9,767 bases of DNA from CAYPNF01 sp964411985. Its GTDB lineage: Bacteria > Verrucomicrobiota > Verrucomicrobiia > Limisphaerales > J093. Position numbers and translations under genes: made by a program. How positions within the stretch are numbered: the first letter of the stretch is position 1; every line of letters starts with the position of its first letter. Below are positions 1-7,244 of the stretch, piece by piece. The notes below the pieces were generated by a model. The model did no database searches and had not been told where the DNA came from. It saw only the letters and a program-made list of their open reading frames with translations. The stretch covers positions 1 through 9,767 of the forward strand of contig CAYPNF010000114.1 of the NCBI GenBank assembly GCA_964411985.1. The letters are read 5' to 3'.

Positions 1-33
1 GCGTGGCGACGTACTTCAGGCCCCCAGCACCTC

Positions 34-62
34 GCTCAAAATGAGAATTGCTGGTTTTGAGC
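34..62. other. Inverted repeat upstream of rplU
   Basis: GCTCAAAA at 34-41 is perfectly complementary to TTTTGAGC at 55-62, with a 13-base loop. No gene is visible in the first 220 bases, so this lies in the tail of an off-window transcript or in plain intergenic DNA. There is no T-run right after it, so I do not call it a terminator. Confidence 0.3.
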
Positions 63-113
63 AGCAGACTATTGCATTCGTTCGGATCCTCGTCTAGGGT
101 GGGCCTTGGCGTT

Positions 114-147
114 GGGCATCCCCAGGGCGGGGTGCTCTAGTTTATTT
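114..147 (+). terminator. Terminator-like hairpin before the rplU operon
   Basis: Bases 114-122 pair with 129-137 to give a nine-pair stem, including two G-T wobbles, around a six-base loop. An imperfect T-rich tract (TTTATTT, 141-147) starts three bases after the stem. This fits an intrinsic terminator for a plus-strand transcript entering from the left, and it would insulate the ribosomal protein operon. The interrupted T tract and the wobbles make it weaker than the terminator after rpmA. Confidence 0.4.
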
Positions 148-168
148 GTTGAATTTCAAAATCTTCTG

Positions 169-197
169 TTGACACACCAGGGGCTTTCTGGTGCTAT
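169..197 (+). promoter_or_regulatory. Candidate promoter of rplU-rpmA
   Basis: TTGACA at 169-174 is a perfect sigma-70 -35 box. With a 17-base spacer the -10 position is TGCTAT (192-197), a poor match that keeps only the T and final AT. Start of transcription would be near 204, giving a leader of about 17 bases. The spacer and -10 also contain a perfect six-base inverted repeat, CACCAG (175-180) and CTGGTG (188-193), which could be an operator or, if transcription starts further upstream, a leader hairpin. The -35 is convincing; the -10 is not. Confidence 0.35.
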
Positions 198-220
198 TCG
201 CAGTCTTTCGATTTGGGTAT

Positions 221-532
221 ATGTACGCAGTCCTTGAAACAGGTAGTAAACAGTATCGGGTGTCGAGTGGTGACACGCTGGAAGTGGAGCTTTTGGCCGT
301 TGAAGCCGGGCAACCGGTGGTATTCGACCGAGTGCTGCTAGTCAACAGTGATGGCAAGGTGGCTGTGGGTGCGCCCACGGTCTCTGGCGCCACGGTTGTC
401 GCCGACGTTGTTGAACACATCCGAGGCGACAAAAAGATCGCCTTCAAGATGAAACGCCGCAAGGGTTATCATCGTAAAGTGGGCCATCGTCAGGAGTTGA
501 CCGTGGTGAAAATTAAAGAAATCAAGCTTTAA
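221..532 (+). CDS. rplU: 50S ribosomal protein L21
   Basis: L21 is a large-subunit protein that binds 23S rRNA. The product is 103 residues, the usual length of the family. It begins MYAVLETGSKQYRV, matching the classic L21 N-terminus, so I chose this ATG over a GTG ten codons upstream. The basic C-terminal signature is present around residues 72-98, with KMKRRKGYHRKVGHRQ followed by a hydrophobic strand. No clear Shine-Dalgarno precedes the start. It is followed after 12 bases by rpmA and then obg, a gene order found in many bacteria, so the first two are surely cotranscribed. Identification is firm. Confidence 0.97.
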   Translation: MYAVLETGSKQYRVSSGDTLEVELLAVEAGQPVVFDRVLLVNSDGKVAVGAPTVSGATVVADVVEHIRGDKKIAFKMKRRKGYHRKVGHRQELTVVKIKEIKL

Positions 533-544
533 CCGAGTTATTGT

Positions 545-811
545 ATGGCACATAAGAAAGGTGGCGGTAGTAGCCGTAACGGACGCGATAGCGTAAGCAA
601 ACGACTGGGCGTCAAGGAGTTTGGTGGTGAGTTAGTCACTGCCGGAAGTATTCTCGTACGTCAGCGTGGCAGCCGCTTTGTTGCGGGGCGTAACGTGGGC
701 GTCGGTCGCGACTGGACACTCTACGCGACGATCGACGGAAAGGTTCTTTTCGATAAGGACAGCAAGCGCATCAATGTGATGCCAGTAGCCGAGAGCACTG
801 CCGCCAACTAA
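545..811 (+). CDS. rpmA: 50S ribosomal protein L27
   Basis: L27 sits in the large subunit with its flexible N-terminal arm reaching toward the peptidyl-transferase centre. The product is 88 residues. It starts directly with MAHKKGGGSSRNGRDS, so it has no cleavable N-terminal extension of the kind known in Firmicutes. The core follows with GVKEFGGE, SILVRQRG and GRNVGVGRDWTLYA. The gene lies 12 bases after rplU and is closed by a strong intrinsic terminator, so rplU-rpmA can act as a two-gene transcript with some readthrough into obg. Confidence 0.97.
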   Translation: MAHKKGGGSSRNGRDSVSKRLGVKEFGGELVTAGSILVRQRGSRFVAGRNVGVGRDWTLYATIDGKVLFDKDSKRINVMPVAESTAAN

Positions 812-831
812 CTGGGCTCTTTGTCAGCTTT

Positions 832-863
832 AGGGCGAGGCATTGTCCTCGCCCTCTTTTTTT
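832..863 (+). terminator. Intrinsic terminator between rpmA and obg
   Basis: AGGGCGAGG (832-840) pairs perfectly with CCTCGCCCT (847-855) around a six-base loop, followed by C and seven T residues (857-863). This is a textbook rho-independent terminator. It ends 15 bases before the obg ATG, so full termination would require a separate obg promoter, which I cannot see. Partial readthrough, giving less obg than ribosomal protein mRNA, is the simpler reading. Confidence 0.85.
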
Positions 864-878
864 CTCCCCATCGCAACC

Positions 879-2066
879 ATGTTCATCGACCAAATCAAGG
901 TTTTCGCCAAAGCAGGCCACGGAGGTCCTGGCGCCGTCGCCTTTCAACGCGAAGCATATCGCCCCAAAGGAGGACCTAGCGGTGGAAACGGCGGCCGTGG
1001 CGGCGATGTGATCTTGGTGGCGGATCATGATCTGAACAACCTAGTCAATCAATACTACCAGCCAAGGTTGATCGCCCAAAAAGGCGAAAGTGGTATGGGA
1101 AAAGGAATGGATGGTCGGGCAGGGGAGGACCTCATCATCAAAGTCCCGTGCGGCACCCTCGTTTGGCGGATAGCCCATGCACCTGAGTTGGGAGGTACCT
1201 CCGTGGAGGAAGGGGAGGACAGTACCGAGGATGAGGAGATTGAGGACGGGGCGCGAGCGCCACTTCCCTCGAGCCTCCTGAACCGTCCGGTGCTGAGACT
1301 CGCTGCCGGTAGGGCATTGGAAATCAACCTCGCAGCGGAACCTGAGCCAACGCACGCTTCGTCGGATACCCAGAAGGGCGAGCTGGTGGCGGATCTGGTG
1401 CACAACGGTCAGACCTTCGTGCTCTGTCGCGGAGGAAGGGGAGGACTGGGTAATCGGAACTTCGCCACTGCCCGAAGACAAACCCCCCGTTTCGCTCAGC
1501 CCGGGGAGGCTGGGGACGAAGGACACTACTTTTTCGAATTACGCCTGGTCGCGGACGTTGGCCTGGTGGGCTACCCCAATGCCGGGAAATCCACGCTGCT
1601 TTCCGCCATCTCCAAAGCTCGCCCCAAAGTCGCACCTTATCCCTTTACCACTCTTCATCCCCAGGTAGGGATTGTGGAGTACCCTGACTGGAGGCGCATT
1701 ACGGTGTGTGATGTCCCCGGTCTGATCGAGGGAGCCCATCGGAACGTCGGCTTGGGGCATGCGTTCTTGAGGCACATCAGGCGCTGTCAGATCTTGGTTC
1801 TGTTGCTTGACATGGCGGGCTCGGACAATCGTAAACCGTGGGACGATTACCACCAGCTACTGCACGAATTGGAGCTCTATGACCCCGCTCTCTTAACCAA
1901 ACGCCGTTTGGTCGTGGCCAACAAGATGGATGAGGAGATCGCGGAGACCCATCTGCGCTCCTTCAAACGGCGTGTTCCCAAGACCCCCGTTCTACGTATG
2001 TCCGCCGCCTTTGGCCCCGGCGTGGATGACTTTCGGAAAGCCATCCGCAAGGCTATTGAAGGGTAG
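879..2066 (+). CDS. obg: Ribosome-assembly GTPase Obg
   Basis: Obg is an essential GTPase that binds the 50S subunit and links ribosome assembly to growth state. The product is 395 residues. The start is MFIDQIKVFAKAGHGG, the family N-terminus; an in-frame start 12 codons upstream falls inside the terminator hairpin and was rejected. The glycine-rich Obg fold covers about residues 1-225. The G domain has G1 GYPNAGKS (231-238), switch I FTT (256-258), G3 DVPG (278-281), G4 NKMD (348-351) and G5 SAA (375-377). The protein stops after the G domain, with no C-terminal OCT domain. Odd: between VPCGTLVW (89-96) and GELVADL (167-173), where most homologues have a few residues, there are about 65 residues including a strongly acidic run (109-123) and a proline/alanine-rich stretch. 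The frame is open throughout, so this is an insertion and not a frameshift. Confidence 0.96.
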   Translation: MFIDQIKVFAKAGHGGPGAVAFQREAYRPKGGPSGGNGGRGGDVILVADHDLNNLVNQYYQPRLIAQKGESGMGKGMDGRAGEDLIIKVPCGTLVWRIAHAPELGGTSVEEGEDSTEDEEIEDGARAPLPSSLLNRPVLRLAAGRALEINLAAEPEPTHASSDTQKGELVADLVHNGQTFVLCRGGRGGLGNRNFATARRQTPRFAQPGEAGDEGHYFFELRLVADVGLVGYPNAGKSTLLSAISKARPKVAPYPFTTLHPQVGIVEYPDWRRITVCDVPGLIEGAHRNVGLGHAFLRHIRRCQILVLLLDMAGSDNRKPWDDYHQLLHELELYDPALLTKRRLVVANKMDEEIAETHLRSFKRRVPKTPVLRMSAAFGPGVDDFRKAIRKAIEG

Positions 2067-2073
2067 ACGATCA

Positions 2074-2117
2074 GCGGAAAGATATCCTCGTGGTCTTCCG
2101 CGCCGCCCAAGAAGACC
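2074..2117. other. Overlapping inverted repeats between convergent obg and pbpC
   Basis: Two alternative hairpins share sequence. GCGGAA (2074-2079) can pair with TTCCGC (2096-2101), and GGTCTTC (2092-2098) can pair perfectly with GAAGACC (2111-2117). Neither is followed by a T-run on either strand. They sit in the 80-base gap between the stop codons of two convergent genes, where a factor-dependent or bidirectional transcription end would be expected. Confidence 0.3.
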
Positions 2118-2146
2118 GGCTCCAGTCAGCGAGGGGACCCGCTGCG

Positions 2147-4471
2147 CTACCTCCTTTTAACTTGGATCCAGGTTTCTGCGGTCTGCCTTGATCCAGGATC
2201 CTGGGCCACCAAGTGGTGCTTCCCTTCCTGCAGTTTTGCCATCATCACGCCGTTACGGTTGGAGCAGACAAGCGTCGAACTTGACCAGATGGGGACGTGC
2301 TTTGGCGTGGCACGAAGTGGAATCCATTGCGCCGCACGAGGTAGATCTGGATCTAGCACATAGGCGGTCCCCGAGGTGGGATAGGTGATCTCCAGGCGTG
2401 AGTCGTTGGTTGGGGCGAGTCGAACTGACACTCGATCAGCCAGTGTGTTATGTCGCGAGGTTGCCCAATCCGCATATTCCACGGGTAAGAATACCTTGCC
2501 GTTTGCCCCGTAGTCGGCATCCGATACCTCTTGGGGCAGTGATGAAGGCAAAAACCTTTCAAGGATTCCTGGGCAGCCTTGGACCTCAGGGTGCTGTGGG
2601 CCGTCCCGATAGTTCAAGGGTTCCCCAGGCGAATGCCGTAGCCGCTTACCTGTGAGGGGATGAACCACTGCCATTCGGATCTCTGGCGGCGGGACATACC
2701 ACGAAAGGCCTTGCCGTATTCTGAGTTCCTCGAATACCGCGTGAAGCACCGGAGCAGCGCCTGCCACACCCGAGACCTGTTGCATGGGGCGGTTCTCGTA
2801 GTTGCCCACCCACACCCCAACCGTGTACTCCGGGGTGAAACCGATGGCCCAATTGTCTCGAAAATCGCTGCTCGTGCCGGTCTTACAGGCGACGGGATAG
2901 TCGAACCGCAGCTCCGACTCCGCGCCAAAGGAGGCAGCCCTCGCAGCGTTGTCGGCAAGGATGTCAGCGATCATCCAGCACGCGTCTGCGGAAGCCAGCC
3001 GCGTTGAACGCGGTGGGGTAGCCCTGTGCAGGAAGGAGTAGGGGATCGACTCACCTAAGCGCGCTAGGGTGGCGTAGGCGTTGACGAGCTCGAGGAGGCG
3101 CACCTCGGCATTGCCGATGGTCAATCCCAGTCCGTAATGGTCAGGGGATTCAGTAAGCGTCGTGAGCCCTGTCTTTCGCAGGAACTCCCAGAGCGGGCGC
3201 GGACCTCCCAGTTTGTCCAGAACTCGAACTGCAGGGATATTCCAGGAGTTCGCCAGGGCTTCCCGGTAGCGCACCGGTCCTCGGAACCGGCGATCGTAAT
3301 TCCAGGGGACATAGGTGCCGGTGGGCGTTTCGAAATAGCTTGGGATGTCCGGAATGACCGTGGCCGCATGGTCGCCCCGCTCCAGTGCCAGCAGATAGGT
3401 GAACGGTTTGAGAGTGGAGCCTGCGGAACGTCCGGCCCAAGCGGCGTTCACCTGCCCCTCGGTCGATCCCCAGTAGTCCGCCGACCCGACCAAACACAGA
3501 ATTTCGCCCGTTCGGTTCTCAAGAACCACGACAGCACCTTGCTTGGCACGCGATTGGGCCAACACCTTCAGATGTTGAGTGAGGAGGGACTGGACCGACA
3601 GGTTGAGTGGAAGGTCCAGGCTGGTTGCGACCTGGTTGCCCCCGATCCCCAAGTCTTCGTGCACCTGGTGGAGAAGGTCTACGAAGTGAGGGGCCTGAAA
3701 TGGGCGGCTTGGAGGTTTCAGCCCGATAGGGTAGGTGCGAGCTTCCTCGGCTTGCCTGGCCGTGATGATTCCGGCCGCCGCCAGGCTGGAAAGGACCTTC
3801 CTCTGTCGGTTTTTCGCGCGTTCGAAGTAACGGTGCGGATTGTACCGGCTCGGTGCCTGGGGCAAACCTGCCAGGAACGCTGCTTCCGCCCACTCGAGTT
3901 GTCCAGCGCGTTTCCCAAAGTAGTAGCGGGCTGCCTCTTCGGCACCTTGGCATTGGTTGCCGTATTCGATCCTGTTGAGGTACTCCGCCAGGATCCGCTC
4001 CTTGCTCCACAACTGCTCCAAGCGCACGGCCTGCACGGCTTCCTTCAACTTGGGCCAAAATGTTCGGGCTCTCGGCTGACAGGACTTGATCAGCTGCTGC
4101 GTGATGGTGGATCCCCCCGATACGATTCTGCCTTCCTTGAACCAGAGTCCGGTTGCACGGAGAATAGCCAGTGCGTCCACTCCTCGATGATTCCAAAACC
4201 GACGATCTTCCACCGCTACGGTGGCAGCGGCGAGGTTCTGGGGAATCTCCCCCGGACGAACCAGAAGCTGGAAGGGATTCTCAGATGAATGCGAGAGGCG
4301 AAGGGGTGCCCCGTTCCGGTCTGTCAATACCTGGGAGGGTGGTGGTGGGGAGTCAAGGGCCGGCGGCAGAGGGACCAGGCGTATGAACAGAGAGCCTGCG
4401 CACGCCAAGCCGCCGACGACCAGCGAGAGCCACAGCAAGCGCCAAGACCACCGTTGACTGCGCCCGTTCAT
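2147..4471 (-). CDS. pbpC: Bifunctional penicillin-binding protein 1C
   Basis: This is a membrane-anchored peptidoglycan synthase acting in the periplasm on lipid II (glycosyltransferase) and stem peptides (transpeptidase). The product is 774 residues, normal for PBP1C. One N-terminal transmembrane anchor spans about residues 11-32. The GT51 domain has VEDRRFWNHRGVD with the likely catalytic E88, GGSTITQQL (119-127), and AEYLNRIEYGN with the second glutamate E163. The transpeptidase has S352-T-L-K355 (SxxK), S409-W-N411 (SxN) and K530-T-G-T533 (KTG). A PBP1C-type C-terminal domain follows from about residue 690. The choice of PBP1C over 1A or 1B rests on the GSTLKPF and GLTIGNAEVRLLELVNAYA wording and this tail. 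The start is supported by a GGAGG site seven bases upstream. The alpha-2-macroglobulin gene that neighbours pbpC in many proteobacteria is not in this window. Confidence 0.94.
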   Translation of the reverse strand: MNGRSQRWSWRLLWLSLVVGGLACAGSLFIRLVPLPPALDSPPPPSQVLTDRNGAPLRLSHSSENPFQLLVRPGEIPQNLAAATVAVEDRRFWNHRGVDALAILRATGLWFKEGRIVSGGSTITQQLIKSCQPRARTFWPKLKEAVQAVRLEQLWSKERILAEYLNRIEYGNQCQGAEEAARYYFGKRAGQLEWAEAAFLAGLPQAPSRYNPHRYFERAKNRQRKVLSSLAAAGIITARQAEEARTYPIGLKPPSRPFQAPHFVDLLHQVHEDLGIGGNQVATSLDLPLNLSVQSLLTQHLKVLAQSRAKQGAVVVLENRTGEILCLVGSADYWGSTEGQVNAAWAGRSAGSTLKPFTYLLALERGDHAATVIPDIPSYFETPTGTYVPWNYDRRFRGPVRYREALANSWNIPAVRVLDKLGGPRPLWEFLRKTGLTTLTESPDHYGLGLTIGNAEVRLLELVNAYATLARLGESIPYSFLHRATPPRSTRLASADACWMIADILADNAARAASFGAESELRFDYPVACKTGTSSDFRDNWAIGFTPEYTVGVWVGNYENRPMQQVSGVAGAAPVLHAVFEELRIRQGLSWYVPPPEIRMAVVHPLTGKRLRHSPGEPLNYRDGPQHPEVQGCPGILERFLPSSLPQEVSDADYGANGKVFLPVEYADWATSRHNTLADRVSVRLAPTNDSRLEITYPTSGTAYVLDPDLPRAAQWIPLRATPKHVPIWSSSTLVCSNRNGVMMAKLQEGKHHLVAQDPGSRQTAETWIQVKRR

Positions 4472-4478
4472 TCAGATG

Positions 4479-4483
4479 CCTCC
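4479..4483 (-). promoter_or_regulatory. Shine-Dalgarno of pbpC
   Basis: GGAGG on the minus strand stands seven bases before the pbpC ATG. It is one of only two clear ribosome binding sites in the window and fixes the pbpC start. Confidence 0.75.
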
Positions 4484-4511
4484 ATACCCTCTCCGTGGTC
4501 GTGTGTCCAGC

Positions 4512-4738
4512 CTCGCGGGCGACGTTGCCCTTTTTTCGCGAGCAAGCGGGTTGTGACCCGGGATTAGGGGTACGCGACTACCGATCAGCCTTGGAGCGGC
4601 GCCGTAGGACGAAGGATGAATTTCAGGTTTTGGATAGGTCGCATTTTCGCTTGCCAAGCCAGGCCGATGATGGAAACACTATCCGTCCTTGCGGGAAACC
4701 GCAGGTGTCCGTTACGGGAGTGCTTGGTTCAGCCAAGC
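4512..4738. other. Intergenic region between pbpC and tRNA-Arg with several hairpins
   Basis: The space between the divergent pbpC and tRNA genes has no convincing gene. It holds GGGC (4517-4520) with GCCC (4527-4530) followed by six T (4531-4536), which resembles a weak plus-strand terminator and might stop transcripts running away from pbpC. An outer repeat CTCGCG (4512-4517) and CGCGAG (4537-4542) encloses it, and CGGGT (4547-4551) pairs with ACCCG (4556-4560). Nearer the tRNA are GCGG-GAAA-CCGC (4691-4702), extended by CCT/AGG, and GCTTGG (4722-4727) with CCAAGC (4733-4738). I could not identify promoters for pbpC or the tRNA. Confidence 0.35.
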
Positions 4739-4749
4739 CGACCGGGTGT

Positions 4750-4826
4750 GCACCCATAGCTCAATTGGATAGAGCATCTGACTACGGATCAGAAGGTTTC
4801 AGGTTCAACTCCTGATGGGTGCGCCA
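4750..4826 (+). tRNA. tRNA-Arg (anticodon ACG)
   Basis: A full cloverleaf can be drawn. Acceptor GCACCCA pairs with TGGGTGC, followed by discriminator G and an encoded CCA. The D arm is GCTC/GAGC. The anticodon stem is TCTGA/TCAGA with loop CTACGGA, giving anticodon ACG (4782-4784; A34 is normally edited to inosine). The variable loop has five bases. The T arm is TCAGG/CCTGA with loop TTCAACT. It decodes CGN arginine codons. Its 3' end is the likely integration target of the element that follows. Confidence 0.96.
4781..4826 (+). other. Candidate attachment site in the tRNA 3' half
   Basis: Tyrosine recombinases encoded just downstream of a tRNA usually recombine within the anticodon-loop to 3'-end segment and rebuild the tRNA. 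Here the integrase starts 138 bases after the CCA, on the same strand. I searched by eye for a second copy of this 3' segment downstream and found none, so only one att end is visible. This is inferred from layout alone. Confidence 0.45.
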
Positions 4827-4864
4827 CTTAAAGGGAAGAATATCAACAGGTTAGGATTTGGTCT

Positions 4865-4993
4865 CAAAAACCTTCTTTACCCACATTTCGGGGTAAGATA
4901 CAACTTTGATACATTCGGGAACCCCGAAGACCATTTCGAAGACTGACTGTGATAGGACGCTTGCATGAGTACTGTTCTTGCCCAAAAACCTTC
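4865..4993 (+). repeat. Short direct repeats around the integrase start
   Basis: CAAAAACCTTC occurs exactly at 4865-4875 and again at 4983-4993, the second copy being inside the first codons of the integrase gene. Between them are three related CATT(T)CG words at 4884-4890, 4912-4917 and 4932-4938. A perfect hairpin TTCGGG (4914-4919) with CCCGAA (4923-4928) overlaps the middle one. Such short repeats next to a tRNA and int gene resemble arm-type integrase or excisionase binding sites, or an autoregulatory operator. Chance cannot be excluded. Confidence 0.35.
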
Positions 4994-6275
4994 CGAAGGC
5001 CCTGCAAATGAGGCTGAATGGGTTCGGATTCCCAACACGGGGATTTACCTCAGGACGAGTACGGGGGCTTATTATGAGCGGCCTCGGATCGACGGGGTGA
5101 CGACCTTTCGATCGCTGGGGAAGAAGATTCTGAGAGAAGCTCTCAAAGTCTGGAAACAGAGAGAGGAGGTGCGCGCAAGGGGTGGGGACCCCCAACCGAG
5201 GAAGCGAGCCACCACCGTTGGGGAGTGTATCAGACTGTATCAGTCGGCTGGATGCCCCGATAGGCAGAGAGCTGAGCGGCCAGAGACCTCAAAGAAGGCG
5301 GAGCTTAAGAATTGCGAGATCCTGCTTCGATTCTGGGAAAGCATTCGAGTGTCCGATCTTACCGTTGCCGTTTGCGACGCTTACCACGATTATCGCGCAG
5401 GCACTGTGAAAAAGGGCAGTGGGAAGCGCACCACCGACTTGGAGCTGAACACTCTCAAAAACGCGCTCTACTGGGCTTGTCGTCGTGAGTTGCTCAAACA
5501 CATGCCCCTTCCCTCTGGCTGGCCGTCCTACTGCAGCGAGAAACTCGTCCAACACTGCCGGAATTTCATGCCGCGCGATGCTGAAGAGCTTCACAAGGTT
5601 GCCAAACTACTCTTCGAGGACCCTCGGTCAGAATCGTTAGCATGGCAGTTTCTCTTTGAGGGGTATATCGGCATTCGATCGAAGGAGGTGGTGATGTTGC
5701 GTGCCGACGCTGAACCTGAAGAGCCTGGCTGGGTCACCGAGGACGGCGGTTCACTTCGGGTGCACCGAGGCAAGGGCCAGGAAATGATCTCTCCGTTTGC
5801 CAAGGTCCACGATGGCCTTTCGGAGACCATCAAGGCATGGAAGGCCTGGAAGCGAAACCGGTATCCGACATCCCCCTGGTATTTCCCCGGGCGCGATGGT
5901 GAGACCCCACTGAGCAAAGGGGCCTTGGCGCATGCGCTACTTAGGATCCGTGCCAGGATTGGACGGATCATCAAGCCGCACGGATTGCGAGCCTTCTACG
6001 TTACAATGCGCAGGAGCCACGGGATACCTGACAACCAGATTTCATATGAGATTGGACACACCTCAGGCGGTCGTACGTTGGTGCAGGTCTACGGTGGTGC
6101 GCCTCCACACTGGCAGGAAGGAGGTGGCCCAAAGTGGTCTTGGCTGCCGAAGGAGAACAGGGCCTGGGATGCGATCCGCAAATCCTCGGGGATGGGGAAG
6201 TCGCCTAAGGGGCAGCCTGGCAAGAAGACTTCCCGACCGAAAGTGGAAGAGGCGGCCAAGCAAACTTCTGCTTGA
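4965..6275 (+). CDS. Tyrosine recombinase / integrase
   Basis: This is a site-specific DNA recombinase of the phage-integrase family, 436 residues. The N-terminal part (about 1-75) resembles an arm-binding domain, residues about 84-180 the SAM-like core-binding domain (starting ATTVGECIRLY), and about 205-380 the catalytic domain. Catalytic residues are visible: R238 in GIRSKEVVML, K270 in HRGKGQE, H339 and R342 in PHGLRAF, H365 in IGHTSGG and the nucleophile Y376 in VQVYGG. It should therefore be active. A lysine-rich tail of about 30 residues follows. An AGGA site seven bases upstream supports the ATG. Its place after tRNA-Arg points to integration there. It converges on the minus-strand cluster with a 25-base gap. 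No excisionase gene is recognised. I cannot assign it to a named element. Confidence 0.93.
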   Translation: MSTVLAQKPSEGPANEAEWVRIPNTGIYLRTSTGAYYERPRIDGVTTFRSLGKKILREALKVWKQREEVRARGGDPQPRKRATTVGECIRLYQSAGCPDRQRAERPETSKKAELKNCEILLRFWESIRVSDLTVAVCDAYHDYRAGTVKKGSGKRTTDLELNTLKNALYWACRRELLKHMPLPSGWPSYCSEKLVQHCRNFMPRDAEELHKVAKLLFEDPRSESLAWQFLFEGYIGIRSKEVVMLRADAEPEEPGWVTEDGGSLRVHRGKGQEMISPFAKVHDGLSETIKAWKAWKRNRYPTSPWYFPGRDGETPLSKGALAHALLRIRARIGRIIKPHGLRAFYVTMRRSHGIPDNQISYEIGHTSGGRTLVQVYGGAPPHWQEGGGPKWSWLPKENRAWDAIRKSSGMGKSPKGQPGKKTSRPKVEEAAKQTSA

Positions 6276-6300
6276 GCCACCCCAGATTCATGTTTCTACC

Positions 6301-6801
6301 CTAAGCAACTCTCAGTAGTTCTGTCCTCAACTCCGGGAGGTACTCCCAGAGCTGGCGTTCCTCGGCGCGGCTTAGGCCTTGCCAGAGGTTGGGGCCGATG
6401 CCCAGGTTGACCCTCACCCGGATTTCGTCGAACCGGGAAAGCCCCTCTTTCCCGATCATGGCTTCCTGCTTGAATTCCATCCTCAGGACTCCTTCCTCCT
6501 TACTTAGGGCACCGATGAAATAGGGGATCATCTTCCAATGGGGTTTACGGGTCTGCCAGAGAACCTCGGGCAGACTCGCCAGCCAGGAAGAAGGCAACTG
6601 CTCCAGGCCCTCAGGGATGAAGACCGCCTTTTCTCTGAAGAAGGCCTTCGCTCGGTTGAGGAGGCTCTCGTGCGAAAGGGTGAGCTCCCTCAGTTCCAGC
6701 ACTCCATCCAGTACCCCGGTGCTGATGCGCTGCTCGAAGTCCAGGTCTTCCATGAGGTGCAGGAACCGTTGCGCCGATGACAAATCAGAATAGAGTTTCA
6801 T
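6301..6801 (-). CDS. Hypothetical protein, 166 residues, last gene of the ssb cluster
   Basis: I do not recognise this protein. It has 166 residues starting MKLYSDLSSAQRF. I chose this ATG, seven bases after the ssb stop, over an in-frame ATG 19 codons upstream that would overlap the ssb end. The protein looks soluble, with no signal or membrane segment, and is mostly helical: amphipathic stretches at about 5-25, 36-58 and 143-163, and a possible strand pair around 103-132. Tryptophan and leucine are frequent (WLASLPEVLWQTRKPHW at 73-89). The tight spacing indicates coupling to ssb, which makes a DNA replication or repair role possible but unproven. The leader has no clear Shine-Dalgarno. Confidence 0.75.
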   Translation of the reverse strand: MKLYSDLSSAQRFLHLMEDLDFEQRISTGVLDGVLELRELTLSHESLLNRAKAFFREKAVFIPEGLEQLPSSWLASLPEVLWQTRKPHWKMIPYFIGALSKEEGVLRMEFKQEAMIGKEGLSRFDEIRVRVNLGIGPNLWQGLSRAEERQLWEYLPELRTELLRVA

Positions 6802-6808
6802 AGCTTGG

Positions 6809-7216
6809 TTAGAAGGGGATTTCATCGGCATCCGCCAGTTCCCCACCTCCGTTGCCACTGGGTACCGGGGTCATCGATTCCTCCTCCGCCGGGGGCTTGG
6901 TGGCAAACTGCACCGACTCGCTCACCAGCACGAGCCGGGAGGCCCGTTTCCCGTTCTGCTCCCAGGACTGGGTGCGCAAGCGCCCCGCCACAATCGCCAG
7001 CGCTCCTTTCTTGCGCAACATCAGGGACTCGATCACCGGACCAAAGGCAATGCAGGGCACGAAGGCGGCCTCCTCCTGTTGTTTGCCCGACTTGCTGGTG
7101 TATCGGTAGTTGGCAGCCACGGTGAAGAGCGCGAAGGTGCCCCCGGAGGAACCCACCTTCCGTTCCGGATCGCGGACGAGGTTTCCGACCAGGATGACTT
7201 TATTCAGATTTGGCAT
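6809..7216 (-). CDS. ssb: Single-stranded DNA-binding protein
   Basis: SSB coats single-stranded DNA and recruits replication and repair enzymes through its acidic C-terminal tip. The product is 135 residues. The OB fold covers about 1-106: NKVILVGNLVRDPE (5-18), FALFTVAANYRY (28-39), FVPCIAFGPVIESL (52-65), and a GRLRTQSWEQNGKR hairpin (78-91) ending VQF (102-104). A short linker leads to the tip DADEIPF (129-135), a near-canonical match to the DDDIPF partner-binding tip. It is shorter than most chromosomal SSBs because of its short linker. It sits after two hairpins and before a tightly linked unknown gene. Its place next to an integrase rather than rpsF/rpsR suggests an accessory copy carried by the element. 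The leader is A-rich and lacks a strong ribosome site. Confidence 0.95.
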   Translation of the reverse strand: MPNLNKVILVGNLVRDPERKVGSSGGTFALFTVAANYRYTSKSGKQQEEAAFVPCIAFGPVIESLMLRKKGALAIVAGRLRTQSWEQNGKRASRLVLVSESVQFATKPPAEEESMTPVPSGNGGGELADADEIPF

Positions 7217-7244
7217 AGTATGTCTTTCTTTTGATGTTGTTGAG

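Noticed and set aside
191..220. Ten-codon N-terminal extension of L21 from an upstream GTG
   Set aside because: The family N-terminus MYAVLETGSKQYRV begins at 221, and the extension would overlap the candidate promoter.
3137..4288. Long plus-strand open frame of 383 codons opposite pbpC
   Set aside because: It is fully antisense to a protein with intact GT51 and transpeptidase motifs, and its translation shows no family features; a shadow frame of GC-rich coding DNA.
4495..4815. Plus-strand open frame running into the tRNA gene
   Set aside because: It overlaps most of the tRNA-Arg and crosses several hairpins, and its product has no protein-like pattern.
6802..6858. Longer form of the 166-residue protein starting inside ssb
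   Set aside because: It would overlap the ssb C-terminal tip codons; the ATG at 6801 sits seven bases after the ssb stop and gives a normal tight operon junction.
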